Part shown: one piece after another, positions 1 to 10,178 of the stretch
Position numbering within the stretch: position 1 is the stretch's first letter
Layout of the letters: each line of letters starts with the position of its first letter
NCBI GenBank assembly: GCA_023935145.1
Contig: JALCZK010000044.1
Coordinates: 1-64,000, forward strand
DNA from: Bretschneidera sinensis
Taxonomy: Eukaryota > Streptophyta > Magnoliopsida > Brassicales > Akaniaceae
Direction of reading: 5' to 3'
DNA length: 64,000 nucleotides
The notes under the pieces: model-generated
What the model was told of the DNA's origin: nothing
What the model saw: the letters and a program-made list of their open reading frames with translations, nothing else
Databases searched by the model: none
Position numbers and translations under genes: made by a program

Positions 1-545
1 ATGACTTTAAATTTTCCATCAATTAATTTGACCCATGTCCAGTAACCGCATGGTAGTTTTGTTGAATTGAGTTTGACTAATAATTAAAGAGTGAGAGGGA
101 TATAAGTGTCTATTTTCAAATTAAGAAAATGCAAGTGTAATTTTAATATAACGGTTTTTTTTTATTATTTACCCAAACTAGATTACAAACGAGACACCAT
201 TTATTCATGTTAGAAAGTATGAAGAAAAAAAATATATAAACGATGGACAGATGGAGAAGAATGCCTGATGGGAGTCCGCTACTGAATGATGGGCCTTGGC
301 CAGAAACAAAAGCAATACACTTGTATTGTTTATAAAATTCAGTATATTGTATTTCCTAATTGGTTTTTTTTTTCTGGAATATATTTCCCAATTTATTTTA
401 GCTTCTGTAACTTTAACTTTCAAATTTATATTAAGTCTTACATACGTGTAAGTTTTGATTTTTTAATTAATTGGTTTTAGTTTCCTGATAAGACGTAACT
501 TCAATTTTCCTATTTCAGCTTGAAAAAAAATTTCCTATTTTATTA
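1..545. other. Unit 1 upstream AT-rich segment, no gene recognised
   Basis: This segment is AT-rich with homopolymer runs (TTTTTTTT near 155 and 365, AAAAAAA near 226). Short open frames occur on both strands (about 61-74 codons) but they are low in complexity, rich in Phe, Ile and Asn, and start at different ATGs in different units, so I do not call genes. The segment recurs before every ORF. It ends in the promoter-like module described separately. Confidence 0.6.
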
Positions 546-578
546 GGTCTTGTATTTTTAGACCCTATATATTTATAG
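546..578 (+). promoter_or_regulatory. TATA box and abutting GGTCT/AGACC stem of the unit 1 B3-like gene
   Basis: CTATATATTTATAG at 565-578 is a strong plant TATA box, 99 to 86 bases before the ATG at 664. It implies a start near 600 and a 5' leader of about 60 bases rich in CT and CAA. Directly upstream, GGTCT (546-550) and AGACC (560-564) can pair around a 9-base loop. The same arrangement stands at the same distance before the other copies. Variants: unit 2 has TACATATT and unit 15 has TAAATATT, which should weaken the box; units 22-24 have AAACC and lose one stem pair. The ATG context (AAG before ATG, A at -3) is acceptable for plants. Confidence 0.7.
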
Positions 579-663
579 AGCTAGGTTTGTCTATAATTCG
601 CACAAAAACAATAAACAAAATTTCTTTCTTTCAAATCTCTTTTATTTTAAGGCAATATTTAAG

Positions 664-1092
664 ATGTCTTCATTGGATCCTTTTTGGAGTTCTCCTTCCC
701 TAGAGAATGACGCAAAGGATAGCGATGATTTATTGGAGTCATGCTTTCTGAATGAGTACTGGTCATTTAGGAAAGTTTTGTCACATGATGATTTGCAGAG
801 AAAAAGTGAGATTATTCTCTCTCGAACAGAAGTTCAGAGTTTCCTTCCACAAATGAAGCCGAAGGAAATAGAAGACTTGAGTAATGGTAAAGCGGTAGAA
901 ATTCTCTTATATTACATTGACACAAAAGATTCTTTTAAGTTGAAGCTGAAATTTGAAAGTCCTTGTTATTATCTTCGGGACACAACTGAATTTTATGACA
1001 GAAAAGATTTGGCAGCGGAGCAACGGATTGGATTCAGATATGAAAGTCAATTTGCGATGTTGGCTGTTAAACTTCTAAAGAAAAAGATGTAA
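664..1092 (+). CDS. Divergent B3-domain-like protein, unit 1 (consensus copy)
   Basis: The product is a 142-residue intronless protein and this copy equals the array consensus. Residues 1-34 are acidic and Ser-rich with W8 and W33. Residues 35-126 fit a B3 DNA-binding domain: FRKVL followed by a DDL helix start, a hydrophobic stretch L52-F60, G75, beta strands around V78-I85 and F91-F97, YYL at 102-104, F110, L116 and IGFRY at 122-126; the tail ends in basic KLLKKKM. The C-terminal IGFRYE...F...V pattern resembles the REM/DUF313-like B3 proteins of plants. The usual Trp of the W..F motif is missing and EQ (119-120) stands where B3 domains have Gly-Asp, so DNA binding is unproven. The start is the only ATG near a well-placed TATA box. 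The ORF recurs 25 times without an indel. B3-like is my reading of the pattern, not a search result. Confidence 0.72.
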   Translation: MSSLDPFWSSPSLENDAKDSDDLLESCFLNEYWSFRKVLSHDDLQRKSEIILSRTEVQSFLPQMKPKEIEDLSNGKAVEILLYYIDTKDSFKLKLKFESPCYYLRDTTEFYDRKDLAAEQRIGFRYESQFAMLAVKLLKKKM

Positions 1093-1500
1093 TAGATGAG
1101 AAATTTTTTTTTATTTTTTTTTTTTGCGGAGATTGTAGTTGAGGAATAGAAACTTAGCAAATATGGGACCTTATATTAGCATAAGCTATTGCATGGGAAT
1201 TATATTTAATAATGTTTTAAATAGTTTATATAATTAAGATCGTCACTCTCTTTCTATCCTTGCCTAATGATTTATAGCAATTTTCAAATTTATATTATAA
1301 GCTTCTTACTCTACTAGATTGATAGCAATGTAGCATGAGATATGATCGCACGACAGCAATCCTGCAAATTTATTCTATGCTTTACTCAATGATCAGTTGT
1401 TTGCAATCAGCCTCGACATTTTTAATCCAAAAAACGATGTTTTGGCTCTCAAATTGGCAGTTTAATGTTTTTAGGAAACTTTTTATTTTAGTTATTTTAA
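1093..1500. other. Unit 1 3' flank with variable poly-T tract
   Basis: TAATAGATGAG (double stop) is followed by a poly-T tract whose length changes from unit to unit, then GGAGATxGTAGTTGAGGAATAG and about 350 bp of AT-rich DNA. No canonical AATAAA lies close to the stop; AATAATGTTTT near 1209 is the nearest degenerate poly(A)-signal candidate. A 60-codon open frame near 1335-1517 appears in most units but accumulates missense and start changes and matches nothing I know. Confidence 0.5.
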
Positions 1501-1501
1501 T

Positions 1502-1562
1502 TTCAGCCTTAATTTAATTTTTCCTATTTTGATTCGACCTTATAAATAAGGTCTTAGGGTTT
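1502..1562 (+). promoter_or_regulatory. Second promoter-like module, palindromic TATA plus telo-box (unit 1)
   Basis: TTCAGCC (1502-1508) and TTCCTATTTT (1521-1530) are followed by the perfect palindrome GACCTTATAAATAAGGTC (1536-1553), which holds a TATA box, and then TTAGGGTTT (1554-1562), the complement of the plant telo-box AAACCCTAA. The order TTCAGC, TTCCTATTTT, GGTCT/AGACC-type inverted repeat, TATA matches the module before the B3-like ORF, so one may be an old duplicate of the other. No conserved ORF follows; the ATG at 1602 is ATC in many units. It could drive a non-coding transcript or be a fossil LTR-type promoter. The palindrome is GATTCAACC instead of GATTCGACC in units 13 and 22-25, losing the outer pair. 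Confidence 0.45.
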
Positions 1563-1679
1563 CGTAAACATTATTATTGAATTTGCATAATTTTAAATAA
1601 ACATGAGAGCTGTTTCTCTGCATTTTTTTTTTGGGTTTTTCTTTTGTTACTCCCTGTGAACAATCTGTTCGACTAGCCT

Positions 1680-1700
1680 GCAGAATAATTACTATTCTGC
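1680..1700. repeat. Perfect inverted repeat, GCAGAATA arms
   Basis: GCAGAATA (1680-1687) and TATTCTGC (1693-1700) form an 8-bp stem with a 5-base loop. The stem is kept in most units but degraded in units 9, 14, 19, 20, 21 and 23, where TATTCTAC or TATTATAC breaks one or more pairs, without compensating changes. It is more likely a remnant of mobile-element structure than a conserved RNA hairpin. Confidence 0.5.
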
Positions 1701-1859
1701 GCGGCGTCAATAAACCCATGTTTTAATGGCCAGTTAGTAAAAAGATTACTCGTTTAAAGAGTGCAAAATTTATTATCTCCAGAAATTAGGCTTTTGTCTT
1801 GATTGTTAAAGCCCAAGTTTAAAGGATTGAATCAGGAAAAAATTTTGCGTTTGAAGAGG

Positions 1860-2020
1860 CATGAGTAGCTCATGAGCATAGCTCAAACTCGTCAAAAATT
1901 GATTGAGTTGATCTCTAGTTTATGTTTTTAAGCTCAAACTTGGCTCGAATATTTTTTTTTTCACGAGCCCAGTCGAAACAACCCTTAACTCGAGCTCGGT
2001 TTAGCTCGAATCCACCCCTA
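1860..2020 (-). mobile_element. Possible hAT-type element end (one terminus only), unit 1
   Basis: Read on the minus strand, the segment starts TAGGGGTGGATTCGAGC (2020 down to 2004). This is the kind of terminus seen in plant hAT-family elements and their non-autonomous derivatives. It is followed by repeated subterminal motifs of the GAGCTCGA / TTCGAGCC / GCTCATGAGC type; GCTCATGAGC at 1868-1877 is a perfect 10-bp palindrome. No matching second terminus or 8-bp target duplication was found, so this is a fragment at best. It is present in every unit and was therefore in the founder unit before amplification. Confidence 0.35.
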
Positions 2021-2385
2021 GTTACATTCAGTCAATGTTTGGCTTTCAAAAAATAACTCCATGAAAGATTTGAGAGAAACATCCCATATTTTTGGAATGA
2101 ATGTCGATATATCCTCAAAAAAATTAATTAGGTTAAAATATTCAGAAATATCATCACAAACCCAATAGAGAGAAAGAGAAACTGCTGAGACTGAAAAGTT
2201 TGTAGGCTTGTCCTTGCTCAACTGCAATTTGCTATTTTTTTTTTTGTATTTTTTGGCTTTTAGTGAAGGAAGAAAAAGCAAAACCCTTTTAGATTATCTC
2301 TGAAATTTTGATCAATCGGAGGGAAAGATAATCAAAGGAAAATGAAAAGAAAAAGGAAACTTATATGGAAATTAAAGACATGGGT
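2021..2385. other. Unit 1 unassigned segment between hAT-like end and IDD fragment
   Basis: The minus strand holds an open frame (2281 down to 2018, 87 codons) with a plausible mixed composition in its second half (W, D, F-rich) and a Lys-rich start through the AAAAAAA tract. The plus strand of the long-type units is also open over much of it. The frames are not kept across units and I recognise no family. The segment may be the rest of the captured gene that supplied the IDD fragment, for example intron sequence, but I see no proof. Confidence 0.35.
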
Positions 2386-2517
2386 AGAGCACTTTTCACA
2401 GATGCACTGTTTGTAATTGTTATTCTTTTTCCCAAAATGCTTCTTTATATATGTCCTACGGATCTCCCAAGGCATGACATGGGCCACGGTGCAAGCATCT
2501 TGGCTATAGACAAACAT
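2386..2517 (-). pseudogene. IDD zinc-finger fragment, 73-bp deletion form (unit 1)
   Basis: Minus-strand codons give CTVAH...IKKHF, spacing that fits the second zinc finger of plant INDETERMINATE DOMAIN proteins (C, 14 residues, IKKHF), then NNYKQ and CEKCS, the start of the third finger. The 73 bp coding the rest of finger 3 and the start of finger 4 are deleted, so the frame runs into unrelated sequence. The first Cys and last His of finger 2 are also lost. Dead as a protein; it lies antisense to the B3-like genes. Confidence 0.7.
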
Positions 2518-3218
2518 TAACCCTATTCTTCATCTCTGTGTCTCTTGCTCTCTAATGACTTTAAATTTTCCATCAATTAATTTGACCAATGTCCAGTAAC
2601 CGCATGGTAGTTTTGTTGATTTGAGTTTGACTAATAATTAAAGAGTGAGAGGGATATAAGTGTCTATTTTCAAACTAAGAAAATGCAAGTGTAATTTTAA
2701 TATAACGGTTTTTTTTTATTATTTACCCAAACTAGATTACAAACGAGACACCATTTATTCATGTTAGAAAGTATGAAGAAAAAAAATATATAAAAGATGG
2801 ACAGATGGAGAAGAATGCCTGATGGGAGTCAGCTACTGAATGATGGGCCTTGGCCAGAAACAAAAGCAATACACTTGTATTGTTTATAAAATTCAGTATA
2901 TTGTATTTCCTAATTGGTTTTTTTTTTTCTGGAATATATTTCCCAATTTTTTTTAGCTTCTCTAACTTTAACTTTCAAATTTATATTACGTCTTACATAC
3001 GTGAAAGTTTTGATTTTTTAATTAATTGGTTTTAGTTTCCTGATAAGACGTAACTTCAATTTTCCAATTTCAGCTTGAAAAAAATTTTCCTATTTTATTA
3101 GGTCTTGTATTTTTAGACCCTACATATTTATAGAGCTAGGTTTGTCTATAATTCACACAAAAACAATAAAAAAAATTTCTTTCTTTCAAATCTCTTTTAT
3201 TTTAAGGCAATATTTAAG

Positions 3219-3647
3219 ATGTCTTCATTGGATCCTTTTTGGAGTTCTCCTTCCCTAGAGAATGACGCAAAGGATAGCGATGATTTATTGGAGTCATGCT
3301 TTCTGAATGAGTACTGGTCATTTAGGAAAGTTTTGTCACATGATGATTTGCAGAGAAAAAGTGAGATTATTCTCTCTCGAACAGAAGTTCAGAGTTTCCT
3401 TCCACAAATGAAGCCGAAGGAAATAGAAGACTTGAGTAATGGTAAAGCGGTAGAAATTCTCTTATATTACATTGACACAAAAGATTCTTTTAAGTTGAAG
3501 CTGAAATTTGAAAGTCCTTGTTATTATCTTCGGGACACAACTGAATTTTATGACAGAAAAGATTTGGCAGTGGAGCAACGGATTGGATTCAGATATGAAA
3601 GTCAATTTGCGATGTTGGCTGTTAAACTTCTAAAGAAAAAGATGTAA
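3219..3647 (+). CDS. Divergent B3-domain-like protein, unit 2
   Basis: This copy is full length and differs from the consensus by A118V. Its TATA box is altered to TACATATT, so expression may be weaker than from unit 1. It belongs to the short-type units. Confidence 0.7.
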   Translation: MSSLDPFWSSPSLENDAKDSDDLLESCFLNEYWSFRKVLSHDDLQRKSEIILSRTEVQSFLPQMKPKEIEDLSNGKAVEILLYYIDTKDSFKLKLKFESPCYYLRDTTEFYDRKDLAVEQRIGFRYESQFAMLAVKLLKKKM

Positions 3648-4937
3648 TAGATGAGAAATTTTTTTTTATTTTTTTTTTTGCGGAGATTGTAGTTGAGGAA
3701 TAGAAACTTAGCAAATATGGGACCTTATATTAGCATAAGCTATTGCATGGGAATTATATTTAATAATGTTTTAAATAGTTTATATAATTAAGATCGTCAC
3801 TCTCTTTCTATCCTTGCCTAATGATTTATAGCAATTTTCAAATTTATATTATAAGCTTCTTACTCTACTAGATTGATAGCAATGTAGCATGAGATATGAT
3901 CGCACGACAGCAATCCTGCAAATTTATTCTATGCTTTACTCAATGATCAGTTGTTTGCAATCAGCCTCGACATTTTTAATCCAAAAAACGATGTTTTGGC
4001 TCTCAAATTGGCAGTTTAATGTTTTTAGGAAACTTTTTATTTTAGTTATTTTAATTTCAGCCTTAATTTAATTTTTCCTATTTTGATTCGACCTTATAAA
4101 TAAGGTCTTAGGGTTTCGTAAACATTATTATTGAATTTGCATAATTTTAAATAAACATGAGAGCTGTTTCTCTGCATTTTTTTTTGGGTTTTTCTTTTGT
4201 TACTCCCTGTGAACAATCTGTTCGACTAGCCTGCAGAATAATTACTATTCTGCGCGGCGTCAATAAACCCATGTTTTAATGGCCAGTTAGTAAAAAGATT
4301 ACTCGTTTAAAGAGTGCAAAATTTATTATCTCCAGAAATTAGGCTTTTGTCTTGATTGTTAAAGCCCAAGTTTAAAGGATTGAATCAGGAAAAAATTTTG
4401 CGTTTGAAGAGGCATGAGTAGCTCATGAGCATAGCTCAAACTCGTCAAAAATTGATTGAGTTGATCTCTAGTTTATGTTTTTAAGCTCAAACTTGGCTCG
4501 AATATTTTTTTTTTCACGAGCCCAGTCGAAACAACCCTTAACTCGAGCTCGGTTTAGCTCGAATCCACCCCTAGTTACATTCAGTCAATGTTTGGCTTTC
4601 AAAAAATAACTCAATGAAAGATTTGAGAGAAACATCCCATATTTTTGGAATGAATGTCGATATATCCTCAAAAAAATTAATTAGGTTAAAATATTCAGAA
4701 ATATCATCACAAACCCAATAGAGAGAAAGAGAAACTGCTGAGACTGAAAAGTTTGTAGGCTTGTCCTTGCTCAACTGCAATTTGCTATTTTTTTTTTGTA
4801 TTTTTTGGCTTTTAGTGAAGGAAGAAAAAGCAAAACCCTTTTAGATTATCTCTGAAATTTTGATCAATCGGAGGGAAAGATAATCAAAGGAAAATGAAAA
4901 GAAAAAGGAAACTTATATGGAAATTAAAGACATGGGT

Positions 4938-5069
4938 AGAGCACTTTTCACAGACGCACTGTTTGTAATTGTTATACTTTTTCCCAAAATGCTTCTTTAT
5001 GTATGTCCTACGGATCTCCCAAGGCATGACATGGGCCACTGTGCAAGCATCTTGGCTATAGACAAACAT
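4938..5069 (-). pseudogene. IDD zinc-finger fragment, deletion form (unit 2)
   Basis: It has the same 73-bp deletion junction as unit 1. One residue of the CEKCS region differs (QCVCEKC rather than QCICEKC) and KKYNNYK replaces KKNNNYK. Confidence 0.68.
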
Positions 5070-5770
5070 TAACCCTATTCTTCATCTCTGTGTCTCTTGC
5101 TCTCTAATGACTTTAAATTTTCCATCAATTAATTTGACCAATGTCCAGTAACCGCATGGTAGTTTTGTTGAATTGAGTTTGACTAATAATTAAAGAGTGA
5201 GAGGGATATAAGAGTCTATTTTCAAACTAAGAAAATGCAAGTGTAATTTTAATATAACGGTTTTTTTTTATTATTTACCCAAACTAGATTACAAACGAGA
5301 CACCATTTATTCATGTTAGAAAGTATGAAGAAAAAAAATATATAAAAGATGGACAGATGGAGAAGAATGCCTGATGGGAGTCAGCTACTGAATGATGGGC
5401 CTTGGCCAGAAACAAAAGCAATACACTTGTATTGTTTATAAAATTCAGTATATTGTATTTCCTAATTGGTTTTTTTTTTTCTGGAATATATTTCCCAATT
5501 TTTTTTAGCTTCTGTAACTTTAACTTTCAAATTTATATTACGTCTTACATACGTGAAAGTTTTGATTTTTTAATTAATTGGTTTTAGTTTCCTGATAAGA
5601 CGTAACTTCAATTTTCCAATTTCAGCTTGAAAAAAATTTTCCTATTTTATTAGGTCTTGTATTTTTAGACCCTATATATTTATAGAGCTAGGTTTGTCTA
5701 TAATTCACACAAAAACAATAAAAAAAATTTCTTTCTTTCAAATCTCTTTTATTTTAAGGCAATATTTAAG

Positions 5771-6199
5771 ATGTCTTCATTGGATCCTTTTTGGAGTTCT
5801 CCTTCCCTAGAGAATGACGCAAAGGATAGCGATGATTTATTGGAGTCATGCTTTCTGAATGAGTACTGGTCATTTAGGAAAGTTTTGTCACATGATGATT
5901 TGCAGAGAAAAAGTGAGATTATTCTCTCTCGAACAGAAGTTCAGAGTTTCCTTCCACAAATGAAGCCGAAGGAAATAGAAGACTTGAGTAATGGTAAAGC
6001 GGTAGAAATTCTCTTATATTACATTGACACAAAAGATTCTTTTAAGTTGAAGCTGAAATTTGAAAGTCCTTGTTATTATCTTCGGGACACAACTGAATTT
6101 TATGACAGAAAAGATTTGGCAGCGGAGCAACGGATTGGATTCAGATATGAAAGTCAATTTGCGATGTTGGCTGTTAAACTTCTAAAGAAAAAGATGTAA
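5771..6199 (+). CDS. Divergent B3-domain-like protein, unit 3 (consensus protein)
   Basis: The protein is identical to unit 1. The poly-T tract after the stop is long (about 22 T) and followed by GAGGAGATCGTAG, a long-type variant, although the unit is otherwise short-type. This is one of several foreign patches in unit 3. Confidence 0.72.
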   Translation: MSSLDPFWSSPSLENDAKDSDDLLESCFLNEYWSFRKVLSHDDLQRKSEIILSRTEVQSFLPQMKPKEIEDLSNGKAVEILLYYIDTKDSFKLKLKFESPCYYLRDTTEFYDRKDLAAEQRIGFRYESQFAMLAVKLLKKKM

Positions 6200-7492
6200 T
6201 AGATGAGAAATTTTTTTTTTTTTTTTTTTTTTGAGGAGATCGTAGTTGAGGAATAGAAACTTAGCAAATATGGGACCTTATATTAGCATAAGCTATTGCA
6301 TGGGAATTATATTTAATAATGTTTTAAATAGTTTATATAATTAAGATCGTCACTCTCTTTCTATCCTTGCCTAATGATTTATAGCAATTTTCAAATTTAT
6401 ATTATAAGCTTCTTACTCTACTAGATTGATAGCAATGTAGCATGAGATATGATCGCACGACAGCAATCCTGCAAATTTATTCGATGCTTTACTCAATGAT
6501 CAGTTTTTTGCACTCAGCGTCGACATTTTGAATCCAAAAAACGATGTTTTGGCTCTCAAATTGGCAGTTTAATGTTTTTAGGAAACTTTTTATTTTAGTT
6601 ATTTTAATTGCAGCCTTAATTTAATTTTTCCTATTTTGATTCGACCTTATAAATAAGGTCTTAGGGTTTCGTAAACATTATTATTGAATTTGCATAATTT
6701 TAAATAAACATGAGAGCTGTTTCTCTGCATTTTTTTTTTGGGTTTTTCTTTTGTTACTCCCTGTGAACAATCTGTTCGACTAGCCTGCAGAATAATTACT
6801 ATTCTGCGCGGCCTCAATAAACCCATGTTTTAATGGCCAGTTAGTAAAAAGATTACTCGTTTAAAGAGTGCAAAATTTATTATCTCCAGAAATTAGGCTT
6901 TTGTCTTGATTGTTAAAGCCCAAGTTTAAAGGATTGAATCAGGAAAAAATTTTGCGTTTGAAGAGGCATGAGTAGCTCATGAGCATAGCTCAAACTCGTC
7001 AAAAATTGATTGAGTTGATCTCTAGTTTATGTTTTTAAGCTCAAACTTGGCTCGAATATTTTTTTTTTCACGAGCCCAGTCGAAACAACCCTTAACTCGA
7101 GCTCGGTTTAGCTCGAATCCACCCCTAGTTACATTCAGTCAATGTTTGGCTTTCAAAAAATAACTCCATGAAAGATTTGAGAGAAACATCCCATATTTTT
7201 GGAATGAATGTCGATATATCCTCAAAAAAATTAATTAGGTTAAAATATTCAGAAATATCATCACAAACCCAATAGAGAGAAAGAGAAACTGCTGAGACTG
7301 AAAAGTTTGTAGGCTTGTCCTTGCTCAACTGCAATTTGCTATTTTTTTTTTTGTATTTTTTGGCTTTTAGTGAAGGAAGAAAAAGCAAAACCCTTTTAGA
7401 TTATCTCTGAAATTTTGATCAATCGGAGGGAAAGATAATCAAAGGAAAATGAAAAGAAAAAGGAAACTTATATGGAAATTAAAGACATGGGT

Positions 7493-7624
7493 AGAGCACT
7501 TTTCACAGATGCACTGTTTGTAATTGTTATTCTTTTTCCCAAAATGCTTCTTTATATATGTCCTACGGATCTCCCAAGGCATGACATGGGCCACGGTGCA
7601 AGCATCTTGGCTATAGACAAACAT
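7493..7624 (-). pseudogene. IDD zinc-finger fragment, deletion form (unit 3)
   Basis: Same junction and reading as unit 1, with GGGTAGAGCAC marking the site where 73 bp are missing. Confidence 0.68.
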
Positions 7625-8325
7625 TAACCCTATTCTTCATCTCTGTGTCTCTTGCTCTCTAATGACTTTAAATTTTCCATCAATTAATTTGACCAATGTC
7701 CAGTAACCGCATGGTAGTTTTGTTGAATTGAGTTTGACTAATAATTAAAGAGTGAGAGGGATATAAGTGTCTATTTTCAAACTAAGAAAATGCAAGTGTA
7801 ATTTTAATATAACGGTTTTTTTTTATTATTTACCCAAACTAGATTACAAACGAGACACCATTTATTCATGTTAGAAAGTAAGAAGAAAAAAAATATATAA
7901 AAGATGGACAGATGGAGAAGAATGCCTGATGGGAGTCAGCTACTGAATGATGGGCCTTGGCCAGAAACAAAAGCAATACACTTGTATTGTTTATAAAATT
8001 CAGTATATTGTATTTCCTAATTGGTTTTTTTTTTTCTGGAATATATTTCCCAATTTTTTTTAGCTTCTGTAACTTTAACTTTCAAATTTATATTACGTCT
8101 TACATACGTGAAAGTTTTGATTTTTTAATTAATTGGTTTTAGTTTCCTGATAAGACGTAACTTCAATTTTCCAATTTCAGCTTGAAAAAAATTTTCCTAT
8201 TTTATTAGGTCTTGTATTTTTAGACCCTATATATTTATAGAGCTAGGTTTGTCTATAATTCACACAAAAACAATAAAAAAAATTTCTTTCTTTCAAATCT
8301 CTTTTATTTTAAGGCAATATTTAAG

Positions 8326-8754
8326 ATGTCTTCATTGGATCCTTTTTGGAGTTCTCCTTCCCTAGAGAATGACGCAAAGGATAGCGATGATTTATTGGAG
8401 TCATGCTTTCTGAATGAGTACTGGTCATTTAGGAAAGTTTTGTCACATGATGATTTGCAGAGAAAAAGTGAGATTATTCTCTCTCGAACAGAAGTTCAGA
8501 GTTTCCTTCCACAAATGAAGCCGAAGGAAATAGAAGACTTGAGTAATGGTAAAGCGGTAGAAATTCTCTTATATTACATTGACACAAAAGATTCTTTTAA
8601 GTTGAAGCTGAAATTTGAAAGTCCTTGTTATTATCTTCGGGACACAACTGAATTTTATGACAGAAAAGATTTGGCAGCGGAGCAACGGATTGGATTCAGA
8701 TATGAAATTCAATTTGCGATGTTGGCTGTTAAACTTCTAAAGAAAAAGATGTAA
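8326..8754 (+). CDS. Divergent B3-domain-like protein, unit 4
   Basis: Full length with one change, S128I, just after the IGFRYE motif. It replaces a polar residue by a hydrophobic one next to the last predicted beta strand. Confidence 0.7.
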   Translation: MSSLDPFWSSPSLENDAKDSDDLLESCFLNEYWSFRKVLSHDDLQRKSEIILSRTEVQSFLPQMKPKEIEDLSNGKAVEILLYYIDTKDSFKLKLKFESPCYYLRDTTEFYDRKDLAAEQRIGFRYEIQFAMLAVKLLKKKM

Positions 8755-10046
8755 TAGATGAGAAATTTTTTTTTATTTTTTTTTTTTGCGGAGATTGTAG
8801 TTGAGGAATAGAAACTTAGCAAATATGGGACCTTATATTAGCATAAGCTATTGCATGGGAATTATATTTAATAATGTTTTAAATAGTTTATATAATTAAG
8901 ATCGTCACTCTCTTTCTATCCTTGCCTAATGATTTCTAGCAATTTTCAAATTTATATTATAAGCTTCTTACTCTACTAGATTGATAGCAATGTAGCATGA
9001 GATATGATCGCACGACAGCAATCCTGCAAATTTATTCTATGCTTTACTCAATGATCAGTTGTTTGCAATCAGCCTCGACATTTTTAATCCAAAAAACGAT
9101 GTTTTGGCTCTCAAATTGGCAGTTTAATGTTTTTAGGAAACTTTTTATTTTAGTTATTTTAATTTCAGCCTTAATTTAATTTTTCCTATTTTGATTCGAC
9201 CTTATAAATAAGGTCTTAGGGTTTCGTAAACATTATTATTGAATTTGCATAATTTTAAATAAACATGAGAGCTGTTTCTCTGCATTTTTTTTTGGGTTTT
9301 TCTTTTGTTACTCCCTGTGAACAATCTGTTCGACTAGCCTGCAGAATAATTACTATTCTGCGCGGCGTCAATAAACCCATGTTTTAATGGCCAGTTAGTA
9401 AAAAGATTACTCGTTTAAAGAGTGCAAAATTTATTATCTCCAGAAATTAGGCTTTTGTCTTGATTGTTAAAGCCCAAGTTTAAAGGATTGAATCAGGAAA
9501 AATTTTTGCGTTTGAAGAGGCATGAGTAGCTCATGAGCATAGCTCAAACTCGTCAAAAATTGATTGAGTTGATCTCTAGTTTATGTTTTTAAGCTCAAAC
9601 TTGGCTCGAATATTTTTTTTTTCACGAGCCCAGTCGAAACAACCCTTAACTCGAGCTCGGTTTAGCTCGAATCCACCCCTAGTTACATTCAGTCAATGTT
9701 TGGCTTTCAAAAAATAACTCCATGAAAGATTTGAGAGAAACATCCCATATTTTTGGAATGAATGTCGATATATCCTCAAAAAAATTAATTAGGTTAAAAT
9801 ATTCAGAAATATCATCACAAACCCAATAGAGAGAAAGAGAAACTGCTGAGACTGAAAAGTTTGTAGGCTTGTCCTTGCTCAACTGCAATTTGCTATTTTT
9901 TTTTTTGTATTTTTTGGCTTTTAGTGAAGGAAGAAAAAGCAAAACCCTTTTAGATTATCTCTGAAATTTTGATCAATCGGAGGGAAAGATAATCAAAGGA
10001 AAATGAAAAGAAAAAGGATACTTATATGGAAATTAAAGACATGGGT

Positions 10047-10178
10047 AGAGCACTTTTCACAGATGCACTGTTTGTAATTGTTATTCTTTTTCCCAAAATG
10101 CTTCTTTATATATGTCCTACGGATCTCCCAAGGCATGACATGGGCCACGGTGCAAGCATCTTGGCTATAGACAAACAT
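10047..10178 (-). pseudogene. IDD zinc-finger fragment, deletion form (unit 4)
   Basis: The last deletion-form copy before the block of full-length fragments begins in unit 5. The unit 4/5 boundary therefore separates two subfamilies for this marker. Confidence 0.68.

Noticed and set aside
205..480. Overlapping 61-74-codon frames on both strands upstream of the gene
   Set aside because: Low-complexity Phe/Ile/Asn-rich frames over AT-rich DNA, with starts that move between units and no recognisable domain.
448..518. 5' leader intron (GTAAGT donor, TTTCCTATTTCAG acceptor)
   Set aside because: It lies upstream of the TATA box, and in units 2-5 the donor is GAAAGT, so a conserved intron is unlikely.
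1602..1658. Short ORF (MRAVSL...) after the second TATA box
   Set aside because: The ATG becomes ATC or another codon in many units, and the frame runs through variable poly-T.
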